The notes: a model not told the origin generated them from the letters alone. Numbered from the stretch's first letter, positions 46,399 through 56,713 are shown. The stretch: DNA of 64,000 nt from Phanerochaete sordida (GCA_019973155.2 BPQB01000021.1:186001-250000); one strand, 5' to 3'. A program made the numbers and translations.

Positions 46399-47399
46399 GA
46401 CGGGCTAGGAGGACGCGGCGGGGGTATGCACGACGGGTGGTCCGGACGGCGGAGGAGGACGAGGGGACGGTCGTGAGGAAAGGGGGCGTCCGGGGGGTGG
46501 TTGGTATTTGACCAAACGGCGCGGACAACAGGGCCAAACCACGCGAGCCATGCGAACAGGCGGGACCCTGACCATCACCCCAATGAGGGCAAGGCTCGAG
46601 AGCATCCGCGCGCACACGCCCGCCGATTGGTGGAATGTCCGCACACCTCCCGATAACGCTGCATTTTGACGTCATTTTACACGGCCCATCACTCGGAAAA
46701 TCGTACAGAACGACCCACCGAAATGAACAGCGCGAGACATGACGCACCCGACGAGCGAGGGGTCGGCGCCGCCGTCGACGGCGCACACGAGACGAGGCCC
46801 AAAAGCAAGCCAGACATGCGCAAGTCTCCACCGCGGTGCGCTCAACGCTGATCGCCACAAAAGGAAACTTCCTTGTTTCCGGCGGAGCGCCCGTGTTTTT
46901 CGCTGCACCCCGAAAAACCGTCTCCTCGACCAGGACCGGAAGCAGGATGGCCCGTTCGCGAGGCTTGGAAATCGTGCCCAGAGAAAATCGTGAGAGGTGC
47001 GCTGAAAATCCGCAAGTGAGGTATCATGTCGAGTATCAAAGCGAAAGCATCCGTGACATGTTGACAGCGCTGGCGCTTTCGGGTGTTCCGAGAACCAACA
47101 CCGCCTTGTGTTCTCTGCACCCCCTTCGCCTCTTTCCATACCCTTGACATCTTGTTCTCACATCGCCAGGACCATGCATCGTATCGCAGGCGACGAGAAC
47201 AACGCGTCTAGGAGCCATAAAATGCGTAAGAATCCTCAGTGGCTTCCAGCACCCACCACCGACGCCCATCTCAAGCTTACTGCACCGCCGCCGGACGCGC
47301 ACTGCCGTTCTTTTATCTTGAAACCTTCGCTTGCTTCCCATCTGTCCACTTACGACACGTTCTTCATCAAACAGCTTCCCGAACCTAAACCTTAGCGCG
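46399..47399. other. Divergent intergenic region
   Basis: About 1 kb between the cupredoxin gene (minus) and the interrupted secreted-protein gene (plus). It should contain both promoters. A 75-codon open frame starting near 47174 ends just before the real start and looks like leader sequence. No other gene was supported. Confidence 0.5.
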
Positions 47400-47833
47400 A
47401 TGTACTTTCAGATCGTCGTCCGTGACCTGGCGCTCGGCCTCCTTGCCGCGTCGACGGCCTGCCATGCTGTGTGTACGTGCTCGCCCACAGTGATCAGAGA
47501 AGCCGCGGCTGACAGAACACGCACAGTCCCGACGCCTGACCGCCTGGACCCACGACACAAGGCCCTGCGTCCGCGGGCAGACATGGCCGGCATCGATAGC
47601 GGCAAGGAGGATGGCTTCCTTCTCACCAGCCAACGTGCCGCGATCAGCAATGCTACGGACTGCGCTGGCGGGCAATGCGTGAGTATTGCAGCATTCTATA
47701 TTTATTTTTGAATGTGTCAGGTGCTCATCATGATCGTCTCGTACAGAGAGACAATGCGACAGCAGTCATGGACGCAGCGGCGAACGGCGCTGCTTCGCTT
47801 GAGCTGTGGACAAGCCCGGTGCTCGCTCTAGTT

Positions 47834-47851
47834 GCTGCGGGCAGCGCGCTC
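47834..47851. repeat. Target-site duplication, left copy
   Basis: gctgcgggcagcgcgctc (18 bp) lies directly before a run of 20 T. An identical copy lies at 50758-50775. Bases beyond each copy differ, as expected for a true target-site duplication. Confidence 0.95.
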
Positions 47852-47965
47852 TTTTTTTTTTTTTTTTTTTTGGTTCTGGGTATTGAAGTGCTACCAACGT
47901 GGGGTAATGTACACTTAGGAGGCAAGAGGAGGCACGAAAAATACACGGTGGCCAGGGACAGTCTT

Positions 47966-49642
47966 TTAGCCATGGAGGGCCGACCACGCGGAGCGCGGCG
48001 ACGCGGAAGCTGGGGACGCGGGCTCCCCGTTGAGTGAGTGGGCCGAGCCGCCGCGCAGCGGCTCGGGATCGTCGTCAGACTCAGAGTCAGTATCGAGGTC
48101 CAAGGCACCACGCCGTCCACGGCGAGAGCGCCGGGGAGCCGGAGGGTCCGGCGTCGGCGAACGACTAGCGGCGCCGTCGCGCGCGGGTTCGGGGACTGGA
48201 GGTACTCCAGCCGCCGTGAGCACTGGCAGGAGCCAGTCAGGAAACACGACAGGGTCGCGGCGGAGCGGATACGCTCGCTGCATTGCCTGCGTGACCAACC
48301 GCGACGGGTGCCGATGCTTGAGCACCCAGTCGGGGAAGGCGGTCTTGGAGCGCGCGCGACGCCACTCGCGATACCAACGGCGTCGGGCCGTGGTCATCTG
48401 CACGAAGAAGAAATAGGCAGGCGTGCGCCATGCCGGGTCGCCCGCGTCGCGCGCCGGGTACACTACCGAGCGGACATGCTCCATAAGGTCTTGCCACTCG
48501 AAAGTGGCGACCAATGGGTTAATGGTAAGGAAGTCCTCGATGTGATGGAGGCTGGCGCGCTGCTCCTCCGCCTGAAGCTGGAGCTGCTTGCCGGCCTCCT
48601 CCAACTCAATGCGCCGTGCGCGCGGCACGGCCTGCGGCGCAGGGAGCGACCTCGGCCGCACCCAGTACGGGCACTCGTAGAGGATGTGGCTGCGCGTCTC
48701 TGCCACGCCCGTGCAGAGGCAGTCGCGCGGGCCCTCGCGATTGAACTTCGCGCGAAACTCCCCAGACGGCATATGATTGGTGAGGAACCGCGTGATCCGC
48801 GCGTACTTGCGCGAATTACCACCATATTTGGCGAGCAGGTGGTGTCGGGACGAGGGCACGATGAGGCGATGCTCGGCCTGCTTGAGCAGGTTTGAGTGCC
48901 CCCGATACGTCTGGTCCTTCATGAGCTGTTGCCACTCGGCAGCAGCAGCGGCGGTGACAGCAGCCCGCGCCGCCGCCCAGCTTACGAACGGTGGCTGGGC
49001 AGGATCCTTGGCGGCTGCGCCTGCAAGGCGGTCAACATATTCGTTGAGTCGCGTGGCGTGAGTGTCACACCCACGGGAGTGTACATGTGAAGGCACCCAG
49101 AAGACCCGCACGTAGTGCCGGGGGTGACGGTCCAAGAATACTTTGACGCGCTGCGAGGCAAGGACAGACTGCAAGGCAGACGGCCCGTTGCGGCAGGCGA
49201 AGATCGCGTTCGCCGCCGCGACATTGTCCACGAAGACGTTCCACGTGAACTCGTAGTCGTCGGACGCGCGAAGAGCAGCATTCCGCGGGTCGGCGTACCA
49301 TGCCTCCCACTCACGGAACAGGGCTGCGGTGCCTCGGTTCAAGGCAATCATCTCAGCATCGAAAACGGTGGCCTTCCCACACGCCTTGCGGCCCTCGACA
49401 ATGGGAGGGGACGGCATGGGCGCGCGCCACACCGCCCACCCCGCACCGGTTGCGGGATGAGGACAGCGGTCGGACAGTGGGGGCACCGAGCCCCGGGACG
49501 GGGAGGCAGCAGGTACACCGCGCGCTGCTGGAGCATCTCGCGGGGCGGGCAGTGCGGAGCCGTCAGTGACCAGCGTAAGAGACAGCGGGTTCTGAATGGC
49601 AGCGGTGGTGGCCGGGGCGTACTCCCGAGTGAACCAGTCCAC
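47966..49642 (-). CDS. RNase H-domain C-terminal remnant of LINE ORF2
   Basis: About 558 codons open on the minus strand. The frame begins right after an in-frame stop; codon 1 as given is GTG, and the first ATG lies downstream of the first catalytic Asp, so no complete protein starts here. RNase H residues are all present: Asp in LTLVTDGSA, Glu in FDAEMIALNRG, Asp in NVFVDNVAAANAIF, and Asp in NEYVDRLAGAAA. Further on, DCLCTGVAETRSHILYECPY is the Cys-Cys-His-Cys tail seen after RNase H in fungal LINE ORF2 proteins. The C-terminus is disordered (DLDTDSESDDDPEP). In a full element the reverse transcriptase would precede this part. The open frame and intact catalytic residues suggest a young source copy. 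Confidence 0.82.
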   Translation of the reverse strand: MDWFTREYAPATTAAIQNPLSLTLVTDGSALPAPRDAPAARGVPAASPSRGSVPPLSDRCPHPATGAGWAVWRAPMPSPPIVEGRKACGKATVFDAEMIALNRGTAALFREWEAWYADPRNAALRASDDYEFTWNVFVDNVAAANAIFACRNGPSALQSVLASQRVKVFLDRHPRHYVRVFWVPSHVHSRGCDTHATRLNEYVDRLAGAAAKDPAQPPFVSWAAARAAVTAAAAAEWQQLMKDQTYRGHSNLLKQAEHRLIVPSSRHHLLAKYGGNSRKYARITRFLTNHMPSGEFRAKFNREGPRDCLCTGVAETRSHILYECPYWVRPRSLPAPQAVPRARRIELEEAGKQLQLQAEEQRASLHHIEDFLTINPLVATFEWQDLMEHVRSVVYPARDAGDPAWRTPAYFFFVQMTTARRRWYREWRRARSKTAFPDWVLKHRHPSRLVTQAMQRAYPLRRDPVVFPDWLLPVLTAAGVPPVPEPARDGAASRSPTPDPPAPRRSRRGRRGALDLDTDSESDDDPEPLRGGSAHSLNGEPASPASASPRSAWSALHG

Positions 49643-50413
49643 AAAACCCGTCTAAAGGGCCCTTTGCAGGCACCCCGAGTGCGATGGACAAGTGCTTTCT
49701 TGACATGTACGCTGGCCCTCGTCGACGCAGAGCATCTCCCCTATAGGTGGACTACCTGAGGCAGGTCGACTCGAAAGTCTCCCCAATTGGTACGGCAGGG
49801 TAGCCAGCGGCCCGAGGACCTCCCAACTAGGTACACCTCAATAGTAGAATCGGCCGAAGCCTCCCTACAGGGTACAGGAGGGGATTGCACCCTGCTGCCC
49901 CGCACATGAACACCAGCCACCACACTGACGTGGTAACAACTTGAGCAGGTAAACTCTGCCTTCACAGAGACCCACCGGCGACGGATTTTGACCTCTCGAG
50001 CCCAGCCGAGGATTCTCTCCCCGGCCAGCTACGGCCCAGCAGGTGGACCCAGGGCGCTACTCCCGGCCTGCCTTCCCGTTACCCGGCAGCCGGTTCGCTT
50101 GCCCGAAGGCGTGCGGATCCCCGTGCAACTGTCCAGGCTCGCTCGCCTCGCTGGGGCCACTACCGGGGTGAATATCGCAGCATGAAGCCGCCCCGGAGTT
50201 TGGGTCATCCCAACTAACGTCCTGCACCCGGTTAGGGCACAGGAGGGGGGTGGCCTGTCCTTTCGGTCGGCTTGTTGTCACGACATACCCCCTCTTACCG
50301 ACCCCTATCCTCTCGGACCCTTGCGGGAGAGACACCGTGGTGCCCCGTTGGGGAACGCACACCGGCCATAGGCCGGGATGACTTGCATCGGGCGCCGGTA
50401 CTCCAGCTGCAAA

Positions 50414-50670
50414 CTCCCTTTACCAAGGGGAGACCCGAAGCCATTTTCAGCCAGCCAGCATCCACTTGCCAGCAGAGGAGACGGCGCCGAGCTGAACTCA
50501 CCGGTGCCAGCATGCCCGGCCTGAGCTCCTTTGCCAAGGGAGCGCCGGCAAGCCAACTCGACGCCGCGCTCCCCGAGAGCAACTCCTGGGGACGTACAAA
50601 CGAGTACGAAGACTCCCTGGGCGACCAGCATGCCCAGTCTGACCTCCTTTGCCAAGGGAGGACCCAGGGA
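50414..50670 (-). repeat. Diverged tandem monomers in the element's 5' region
   Basis: A shared core (plus strand ctcctttgccaagggag) occurs near 50526 and 50644, with a weaker form ctccctttaccaagggg near 50414. Spacing is 112 and 118 bases. The flanking text ccagcatgcccggcctga / ccagcatgcccagtctga also repeats. Tandem 5' UTR monomers are known for several LINE families and may carry promoter activity. Confidence 0.65.
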
Positions 50671-50757
50671 GTCACCCTGTGCGAAATTTTCAGTCCATTC
50701 CCCAACGGACTGACCGTGGGAAAATCCCCACCAGGTGGTGGTACGGGAACAAGGAGC

Positions 50758-50775
50758 GCTGCGGGCAGCGCGCTC
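50758..50775. repeat. Target-site duplication, right copy
   Basis: gctgcgggcagcgcgctc, identical to 47834-47851. It joins directly to the last codons of the interrupted gene. Confidence 0.95.
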
Positions 50776-50790
50776 GTCGTCCTCGCTTAA

Positions 50791-51311
50791 GGGACCCCAG
50801 ACAAGATCGACAGCAACTCGAAGCGTCTTTTTTGAAGCCTCGGCCCGTCACTCATTATACCTGGTTCCTCGTACAAGGAACTGCCTCACTCATTATCTTC
50901 ATGTCTAATTCAGCTGTAGCGATAGCACAGGACTTTATTGCCTACAACGGCTTTTATGGGACTGTCGTGACTGAAGGATTCCCTAGGTGCATGCGCGTCG
51001 TTGCCGAGAACATGAACAAAGCGCACAGTCGCGCAGTCAGCCCAGCCTGCACGGCCGCATGCGAGTAAGGTGAAGCGCAGCTGTGCATCGTCGTACCTTC
51101 TCCGCCAAGCCTCGACGCAGCTCTGCTTGGCTCTTATTGCTCGCTACACCTCGATGCCTACCAGCAAATTGTACCGTGCGCAGAGCGCCGCGCGGATCTG
51201 CGCGCTGGCTGCCACATCCTGCGGATGACCGCAGCAGACATCCCAGGCGCCTACTCGCCGCGTATATAACGCCACAATCCTGGCGCTTGTTCTATGTTAC
51301 AGTCGACCACG
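50791..51311. other. Intergenic region with TATA element
   Basis: About 520 bases. It should hold the original 3' UTR of the interrupted gene and the promoter of the next gene. The motif gtatataac at 51262-51270 is a good TATA candidate about 45 bases before the downstream start codon. Confidence 0.45.
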
Positions 51312-52536
51312 ATGAACTCCCCTCCGCAGCTCGCCGCGCTTGCATCCCTCGCTTCATTCTTTGTCGTGGTCGGATGGCTCACGCTGAAGATTCTGAGAAG
51401 TATCCCTGGGAGTAGGCAGAAGGAAGGTGCAGAGATCTTCTTGGTCCTCTCGGGGCTGTCGTTCGTGGTCACTTGGTTCTGTGAGTGGATGCTACTGGGA
51501 ACGTGTGCGCAACGCTGTTCAAATGCTGATCTTTATCGTACAGATATGTCAAAGTTTATTGCTGTACGCTACACCTCAATATTTGACGATCTTTTGAGTC
51601 CTGACTGACCGGGGCACAAACACAGTGGAGTTTCATGGATTACGAAGCAACCGTCGCGCTGGTTGGCACCACGTCAGAGAAAGAATTCTTCCACACTCGC
51701 GTGGCCGACTGGCTGCTCAATACCAGCCTGTTTGAGCAAGCCTGGAAGAACATTTGCTTCGGATCCGCCTGGAGCTGGTGGTGGAACCAGCAGCTGTGCC
51801 TCTACACGGCCGGCGCATGGACCGTATTCCTCACCGTCGAAGGTCCGTCTCCCTCTATAAATGATCCATCATGCTCAATCTCACAACCACTGCAGGAAAC
51901 AGATACAACATCAAACACCTCTGGGCGTACATGCTCCTCGGGCAGATGCTCACCATCTCCGTCGGGGCGAACCTCTTCTTCTACGCCGTCGCGCGCGCGC
52001 AGCGCGCCGGCACCGCGCCGCCGCCCGCGCGCGTGCCGCTCCTGCTCGCGGCGACCGTCCCGCTCTCGATGGCGATCGTCTTCTGCACGCCGTGGACGGG
52101 CGACGCGACGTTCGGGCCCGCGCTCACGCTCATGCACGTCCTGCTCTTCGCGCCGCTCGTCGTGCGCCCCGCCGCCGCCGCGGACAAGCACGAGGCGGCA
52201 GCCGACGCGGGCGTCAACGCGCACGCGTTCTTCCGCCTGGCCATGTACATGACGCTCGCGATGCACGCGCACGCGACGTACACCGCGTACACCTCCACTG
52301 CGCCCGACCAGCGCGCCCTGGCGGGCCTCGCACGCGCCGCGCTCGACGCGCTCTACAGCCACCCCGCGCAGACGTCTGTCGGCTGGGACGGGATCTGCGT
52401 GACGCTTTCGTGCGCAGTTTGGGCGGTCTATAGCGGCGGGTACGTTGGGAGAGCCCTTAAGCGCGGGGCGAGGTTTGTAGTGGGCACACTCGTTGGCTCG
52501 GTGTCGTTCGCTGTTCTCGATGGCGAGCTCGAGTAG
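51312..52536 (+). CDS. Multi-pass membrane protein of unknown function
   Basis: Exon 1 begins MNSPPQLAALASLASFFVVV (an in-frame ATG at 51294 would add six residues). Exon 2 includes DYEATVALVGTTSEKEFFHT and FGSAWSWWWNQQLCLYTAG, joining the large last exon at GNRYNIKHLWAYMLLGQML. Hydrophobic segments occur at about ASLASFFVVVGWLTL, IFLVLSGLSFVVTWF, YTAGAWTVFLTV, AYMLLGQMLTISVGANLFF, VPLLLAATVPLSMAIVF, LTLMHVLLFAPLVV, LAMYMTLAMHAHATYTAY and FVVGTLVGSVSFAVL, so seven or eight segments are likely. I do not recognise the family, though the alanine-rich layout is common in mushroom genomes. No catalytic motif is visible. Confidence 0.75.
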
Positions 52537-52955
52537 TTGAAATAGTCCTCTCATTTGTTACTCACAAACCGCCTCCTCTCTCGCCCCTGTCAGCTACCCA
52601 GTCTAGTGAGAACGAGTTGATCATGAATATCTATAACAGAGAAAAGGACAGCTACTATTTTGCATGATGTACAATAGAGGTGCACAAGTATGTATCCGAG
52701 GAGTATATGTTATTGGTATCACCGGAGGAAGGAAGGGGAGGTGGCAGCGACGCAGTACGAAAACAAAACACCGTCCAGCAGCGCCGCGCGCACCACGCAC
52801 AGACCCAACGGCCCCGCCTGCGCCCTGTACAGCGGACCACGGCGGGGGCAGAGGACATTACGACAAGGCTGTACACCTCTAGTAGCGGGAGAGCATTATA
52901 TACAATTGTTTGCACACGGGGGTCCGGCCGGGGGAGGGATGGGGGTGCGCGCGGA
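52537..52955. other. Convergent 3' flanks
   Basis: About 420 bases between converging stop codons. The first part is pyrimidine/AT-rich. Overlapping frames on the plus strand run antisense into the glycosyltransferase gene and are not called. Confidence 0.5.
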
Positions 52956-55427
52956 CTACCACTGGAGCCACTCGCCGTACATGTTTGGGCGTTCGCCGCG
53001 GATGTACGCCTCGAACGTGCGCTTGAGGACCGTCGCCCAGTCGAGGTCGCGCTTGTCGTCGAGCACGGTTTCGTCCTCGGGGTCCGGCAGCGTAGTCCCG
53101 CTCTCGGCGAGCGCTTGTCGCGCTTGGCGCTCTCCTGCTGCGAAGCGTGGGCCGAGGTCGGGATAGTTGCGCGACGGGTCAAATGGTCGCCACCTGATTC
53201 CGACGTGAGATGATGTTGGGAGTAAGCTCGTGATGAAGTACGTACCAGAAATTGTGGAAGTGGTAGGAGTACGCGCCCTTGAAGAAGCCATCGAATCCGA
53301 GTGCTTGTGGGGCGCTGCTGGACTGCAGGGGCGTCTCGAAGAAGTCTTGGAACCTATTGATACTATTAGCAAACACCTTCGAGGGTTTACTGGAGTTGAC
53401 GCACTCTGTGAAGTACGGCTGAGGTGGCCGATCCCGTTGGTAAGACTCAGTGTTGAGCCAGGCGGAGTCGAAGAGCGCATCAGGGAGACGGAGCAGGAGA
53501 CCCTCGATGTATGCGTCCTTGGTGTATTTCGAGATACTCATCGGGTGGAAATCCAGGCCGTTCTTGAGCGCAGTGCGGAACAGGAACGTGCCGAGCGCGG
53601 AGTTCTTGTTCATGCGGAGGACAGCCGTGTTGTACTTCTCGAGACGCGACCAGCGGTACGCGAACGCGCCGTGCCAGCCCCAAAGCTCCTCCCAGTCTCG
53701 CAGGAGGATCGTGTCCGCATCGAGGTAGATACCGCCGAAGCGGTGGCAGAGGACGAAGCGCGCCATGTCCGAGAGAATGACCGAGAGCCGGTCGTACGAC
53801 GACGCCGACTTCGAGCCAACACGGTTGACCTTGTCGTCGTCGGTCTTCTTCGTGGGAGCTGGGGCAGGGGCCACGACACCATCCTCACCAGTGACTTCGG
53901 CAGCAGTCGTCTCGGCCTCCTCAACCTCTTCCTCCTGCTGCGGAATCTTCTCGACGTAGCCTCCAGAGTTGAACAAGCTGTCGCGAAGGGCGCGCCACTC
54001 GTTCTTCAGCTCTGGGATGCCATCGAGCTGCTCGGTGGTATTCCATAACTTGAACTGAATGACGTCCTTGAACTTCGGATGCAAGAACGGAGACGCCCAT
54101 GGGTTGGACTTGAGCTGGTCGTACATGTCGCGCACAGCCGAAGGATTGGGGACGGACGCGGCGGGTCCTGGATTAATCCAGAGCCAAAACTTAGGTCGGC
54201 ACACGCGGGGGTCCTGCTGGTGGTCGTCGAGGTGGAGACCGACGTTTTGGGTGAACAAGAATGACAAGAGCGCGAGATACGGCTTGTCGGTGAAAGGGCC
54301 CGTCCAGAACATGTGGTAAATGCGTGGGTTCTCGTCGTCGCAAGGATTTGGCAGGTCTTTGTACGGAGAGTATGTGGGTGGGGCGGGGAGCGATAAATGT
54401 GGCTCCCATTCTGCGCCGCGCTTCTTGGGCAGGTCGTAGCTGAGGTCCCGCTCACCCTGCGCCTTAAGCACGAAAGCGGGCTTAGCAAAGGCAGAGGTGT
54501 CTGTGTCGTTCGGGACCGCGCTGTCCTCTACGTAGATGTATTTCCAGTCGTCCATCTTGCTGCGCCTGACCCGTGCCCCATTCTCGAGACCAGCTCCGAG
54601 TCGCAGAATTTCTAGACAGTCGCGGACGTACTAGAAACGCTTTCAGTATGGGAAGGACGGTATTCAAGGTCGTGTGCAAGACTGACCTTGCCGGTTGAAA
54701 AATCACAGTGATCCATGATGACATCTAGGTCTGCCACGCTACCGGGGATGGGACGAGGGGGGTACGCAACACTTGGAGGTTGACGACGAATGTCCGGGTA
54801 GACGCGCTTTGGACCAAGTCCAAGCGTGTCAGTCGCAATGGGTCCTCTAAACCGGGGAGGCAGTGACAGGGCGCGACGCGCAGAAAGCGCTGGGTTTCGA
54901 GGCGGGTTCAGAAGGCCGACCTGTTCAGGTACTGCAAAGCTTGTAAGTGACTGCGGCCAAGATGCACATCATTGCCACGTACTCCGCCGCCCGCTGGGGT
55001 AGTGTCCTGCTGCGATCTCCCACTCCCATATCCGCTGGATGTCCTCTCGCCGGTAAACGAGCGTGGACGGGTCGGGGAAGGACAGCGTATCCGCCCACGA
55101 GCCGCCATTTCCCCCGACGCGCCGGGTGAGTGCGACCATGACGTACACGACCGCGAAGAGCGCGAGGAAGAGTATGGTGGGCCCCCGTCTCTTGCCAAAC
55201 CGAGTTTGGCTGCCTTGGTATATACGCGAGACGTTTGGGATCATGAGGCGAAGTCGTCGTGTACGGACGCCAGGAATAGGGAGTGACACAGGGTTTAGCC
55301 AGGCGACGCTATGCCCATGTCGGTGTCGCTTCTCGAGAACTGCTGAGCTGTACGTGGGCAAACCGTTGCCAAGATGTGGCTTTTCCGCGAAGCCATTGCT
55401 TCGCGCAAAGTACATGGAGGACGCCAT
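52956..55427 (-). CDS. Type II membrane glycosyltransferase, GT32 / DXD family
   Basis: The N-terminus from the ATG at 55427 has a cytosolic part (basic, RFGKRR) and a single membrane segment (GPTILFLALFAVVYVMVAL), then a lumenal stem. Further exons lead to MDDWKYIYVEDSAVPND and the catalytic region. ENPRIYHMFWTGPFTDKPYL is the first strand, DMARFVLCHRFGGIYLDADT carries the DXD metal/sugar-nucleotide motif, and WGWHGAFAYRWSRLEKYNTA plus HPMSISKYTKDAYIEGLLLR follow. The C-terminal exon ends MYGEWLQW. An acidic Lys/Glu low-complexity insert (QQEEEVEEAETTAAEV) lies between the two halves. It should act in the Golgi on protein or lipid glycans, as Och1-like and alpha-1,4-glycosyltransferase relatives do. 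The sugar is not known. It is divergent from the next gene. Confidence 0.85.
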
Positions 55428-55677
55428 GCCGTCGCGGAACGTCCGTGAGCGGCAACCAAAAGGCGACCAACAGGCGAATAACGACTGAAGGGGAGACGAA
55501 GACGAGGAGGATAGCGAGAGGGAAGGAGAGACCGACACGAAAGACACGAAATTCAAGGAGGCGTCTATCACTGCAGCACAGGCGCCGGACAGCATTCGCT
55601 GTTCGGTCGTCTCACCGCATTCCCAACGTTCAACAGCCACCTCCACAACCGCCGCTTGAAGCTTGAAGAGTCGCATA
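55428..55677. promoter_or_regulatory. Shared upstream region of divergent GT32 and 5-alpha-reductase-type genes
   Basis: Only 250 bases separate the two start codons, so the promoters must be compact or overlap. No TATA box is clear. The call rests on geometry. Confidence 0.4.
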
Positions 55678-56713
55678 ATGACGAGAGCAGAAGTTGCGCA
55701 GATCCAGGGGATATACGATAGTACGTTGGAGTCATCCCCTGCAGAAACAAATCGTTAACCAGTCGCTTAGTGGCGCGAAGGGCGTTCATCCTGGGGTCTT
55801 GCGCTACCGCGCCGTTAACGTTCTTCGTTGACGCGCCGTTCGGCCGCTTTGCCTTGAAGAACCAGGATAGCTTCTTGATTGTCGACGGTTCGTCTACTGT
55901 TCTGCTGTGGCACTTGTGAAGTCTATCGCTGACGAGCTCACTTGACCAGGTATCAAAGCCTGGATTGCGATGGAGCTCGTAGCCCCCTTGAGCTTCATCT
56001 ACTCGTTTCTGCACTCACCTCTCTCGCCAGCCAACTTCGGCCATTCTCCCCCTCTGTCGCTCTCGCATCCGCCGACCTTCCTCAGTGCCTTATTCCTGAT
56101 CCACTATCTGAACCGCGCCATCGTGAGCCCATTGCGCACGCCCTCGCGCTCCAAGTCGCACCTCGCGGTCGCCCTCTGCGCGGTATCCTTCAATATCGTG
56201 AATGGCTCGCTCATGGGCTCGTACCTGTCTTCGCCATCCGCCGACCTCTTCCTCACCGGCGCGTTCTCACGCCCGCTCTTCTGGCTTGGCGTCGGCCTCT
56301 GGGCTTTCGGCTACGTAGGCAACATCTTGCACGACGAGGTCCTCCTGAACCTGCGCCGTAGCGCGCAGGCGAAAGGCAAGGCACGTGCGCAGAACGACGA
56401 CGACGACGACAACGGCAAGAGCAAGAAGCAGGAGCACTACGCCATACCCTACGGCTACCTCTATCAGTTTATCTCCTACCCGAACTATTTCTGCGAGTGG
56501 TTGGAGTGGCTGGGCTTCGCCCTCGCGGCATCACCGGTGCCTTCATTTACCTCAGTCTCAGCATTCCTTGCGTCAGCCACGCCGCCTTTCGTATTCTTCA
56601 TTACCGAGGTGCTCTTGATGCTCCCAAGGGCGTACAGAGGGCACAAGTGGTACCACAGCAAGTTCCCGGACTATCCGAAGGAGCGCAAGGCTGTTATCCC
56701 CTTCTTGTTCTGA
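55678..56713 (+). CDS. 3-oxo-5-alpha-steroid 4-dehydrogenase (5-alpha-reductase) family protein
   Basis: Exons 55678-55724, 55763-55887 and 55950-56713 give 311 residues, and the sum is divisible by three. The first intron would be only 38 bases, chosen because it alone joins the ATG frame to RLVARRAFILG. Then come LTFFVDAPFGRFALKNQDSF, KAWIAMELVAPLSFIYSFLH and several membrane helices. The C-terminal domain contains GYLYQFISYPNYFCEWLEW and RAYRGHKWYHSKFPDYPKER, the NADPH-binding and active-site region of the family, ending AVIPFLF. A charged low-complexity loop (GKARAQNDDDDDNGKSKKQ) is inserted in the cytosolic loop. The enzyme reduces a conjugated double bond of a steroid or related lipid in the ER. 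The true substrate in fungi is uncertain. Confidence 0.86.

Larger units (their letters stand above)
47852..50757 (-). mobile_element. LINE-type retrotransposon derivative, 2.9 kb, poly(A)-ended, RNase H ORF without visible RT
   Basis: The element is inserted on the minus strand. Its 3' end is the 20-base poly(A) tract (T run at 47852-47871), preceded by a short 3' UTR and an RNase H-type ORF (47966-49642). Upstream of the ORF are about 1.1 kb without a coding signal but with about three diverged repeat monomers of 112-118 bp, which look like a LINE 5' leader. It is flanked by an 18-bp target-site duplication. No endonuclease or reverse transcriptase segment is seen on either strand. The best reading is a non-autonomous internal-deletion derivative that kept both ends. 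The perfect duplication and long tail imply a recent insertion. Terminal inverted repeats and LTRs are absent. Confidence 0.85.
47400..50790 (+). pseudogene. Small secreted GPI-type protein gene interrupted by a LINE-type insertion
   Basis: The start at 47400 begins with a signal peptide (MYFQIVVRDLALGLLAASTA). Exon 1 is 47400-47678 and exon 2 begins at 47747 after a GT-AG intron. The frame runs through NATAVMDAAANGAASLELW and SPVLALVAAGSAL up to 47851, where the element starts. Immediately after the element and its duplication (50776-50790) the same frame reads Val-Val-Leu-Ala-stop. The uninterrupted gene would encode about 132 residues with a short hydrophobic C-terminus of GPI-anchor type; exons sum to a multiple of three. 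In the present allele the frame continues into the antisense poly(A) tract and ends at 48037. Function is unknown. Confidence 0.82.

Noticed and set aside
47174..47395. Upstream 75-codon open frame before the interrupted secreted-protein gene
   Set aside because: It has no signal peptide or motif, ends just before the real start codon and is better read as leader sequence.
49650..50757. 5'-inverted LINE segment (twin priming) as the explanation for the missing reverse transcriptase
   Set aside because: The plus-strand frames in this part show no reverse transcriptase or endonuclease motif, so an inverted ORF2 piece is not supported.
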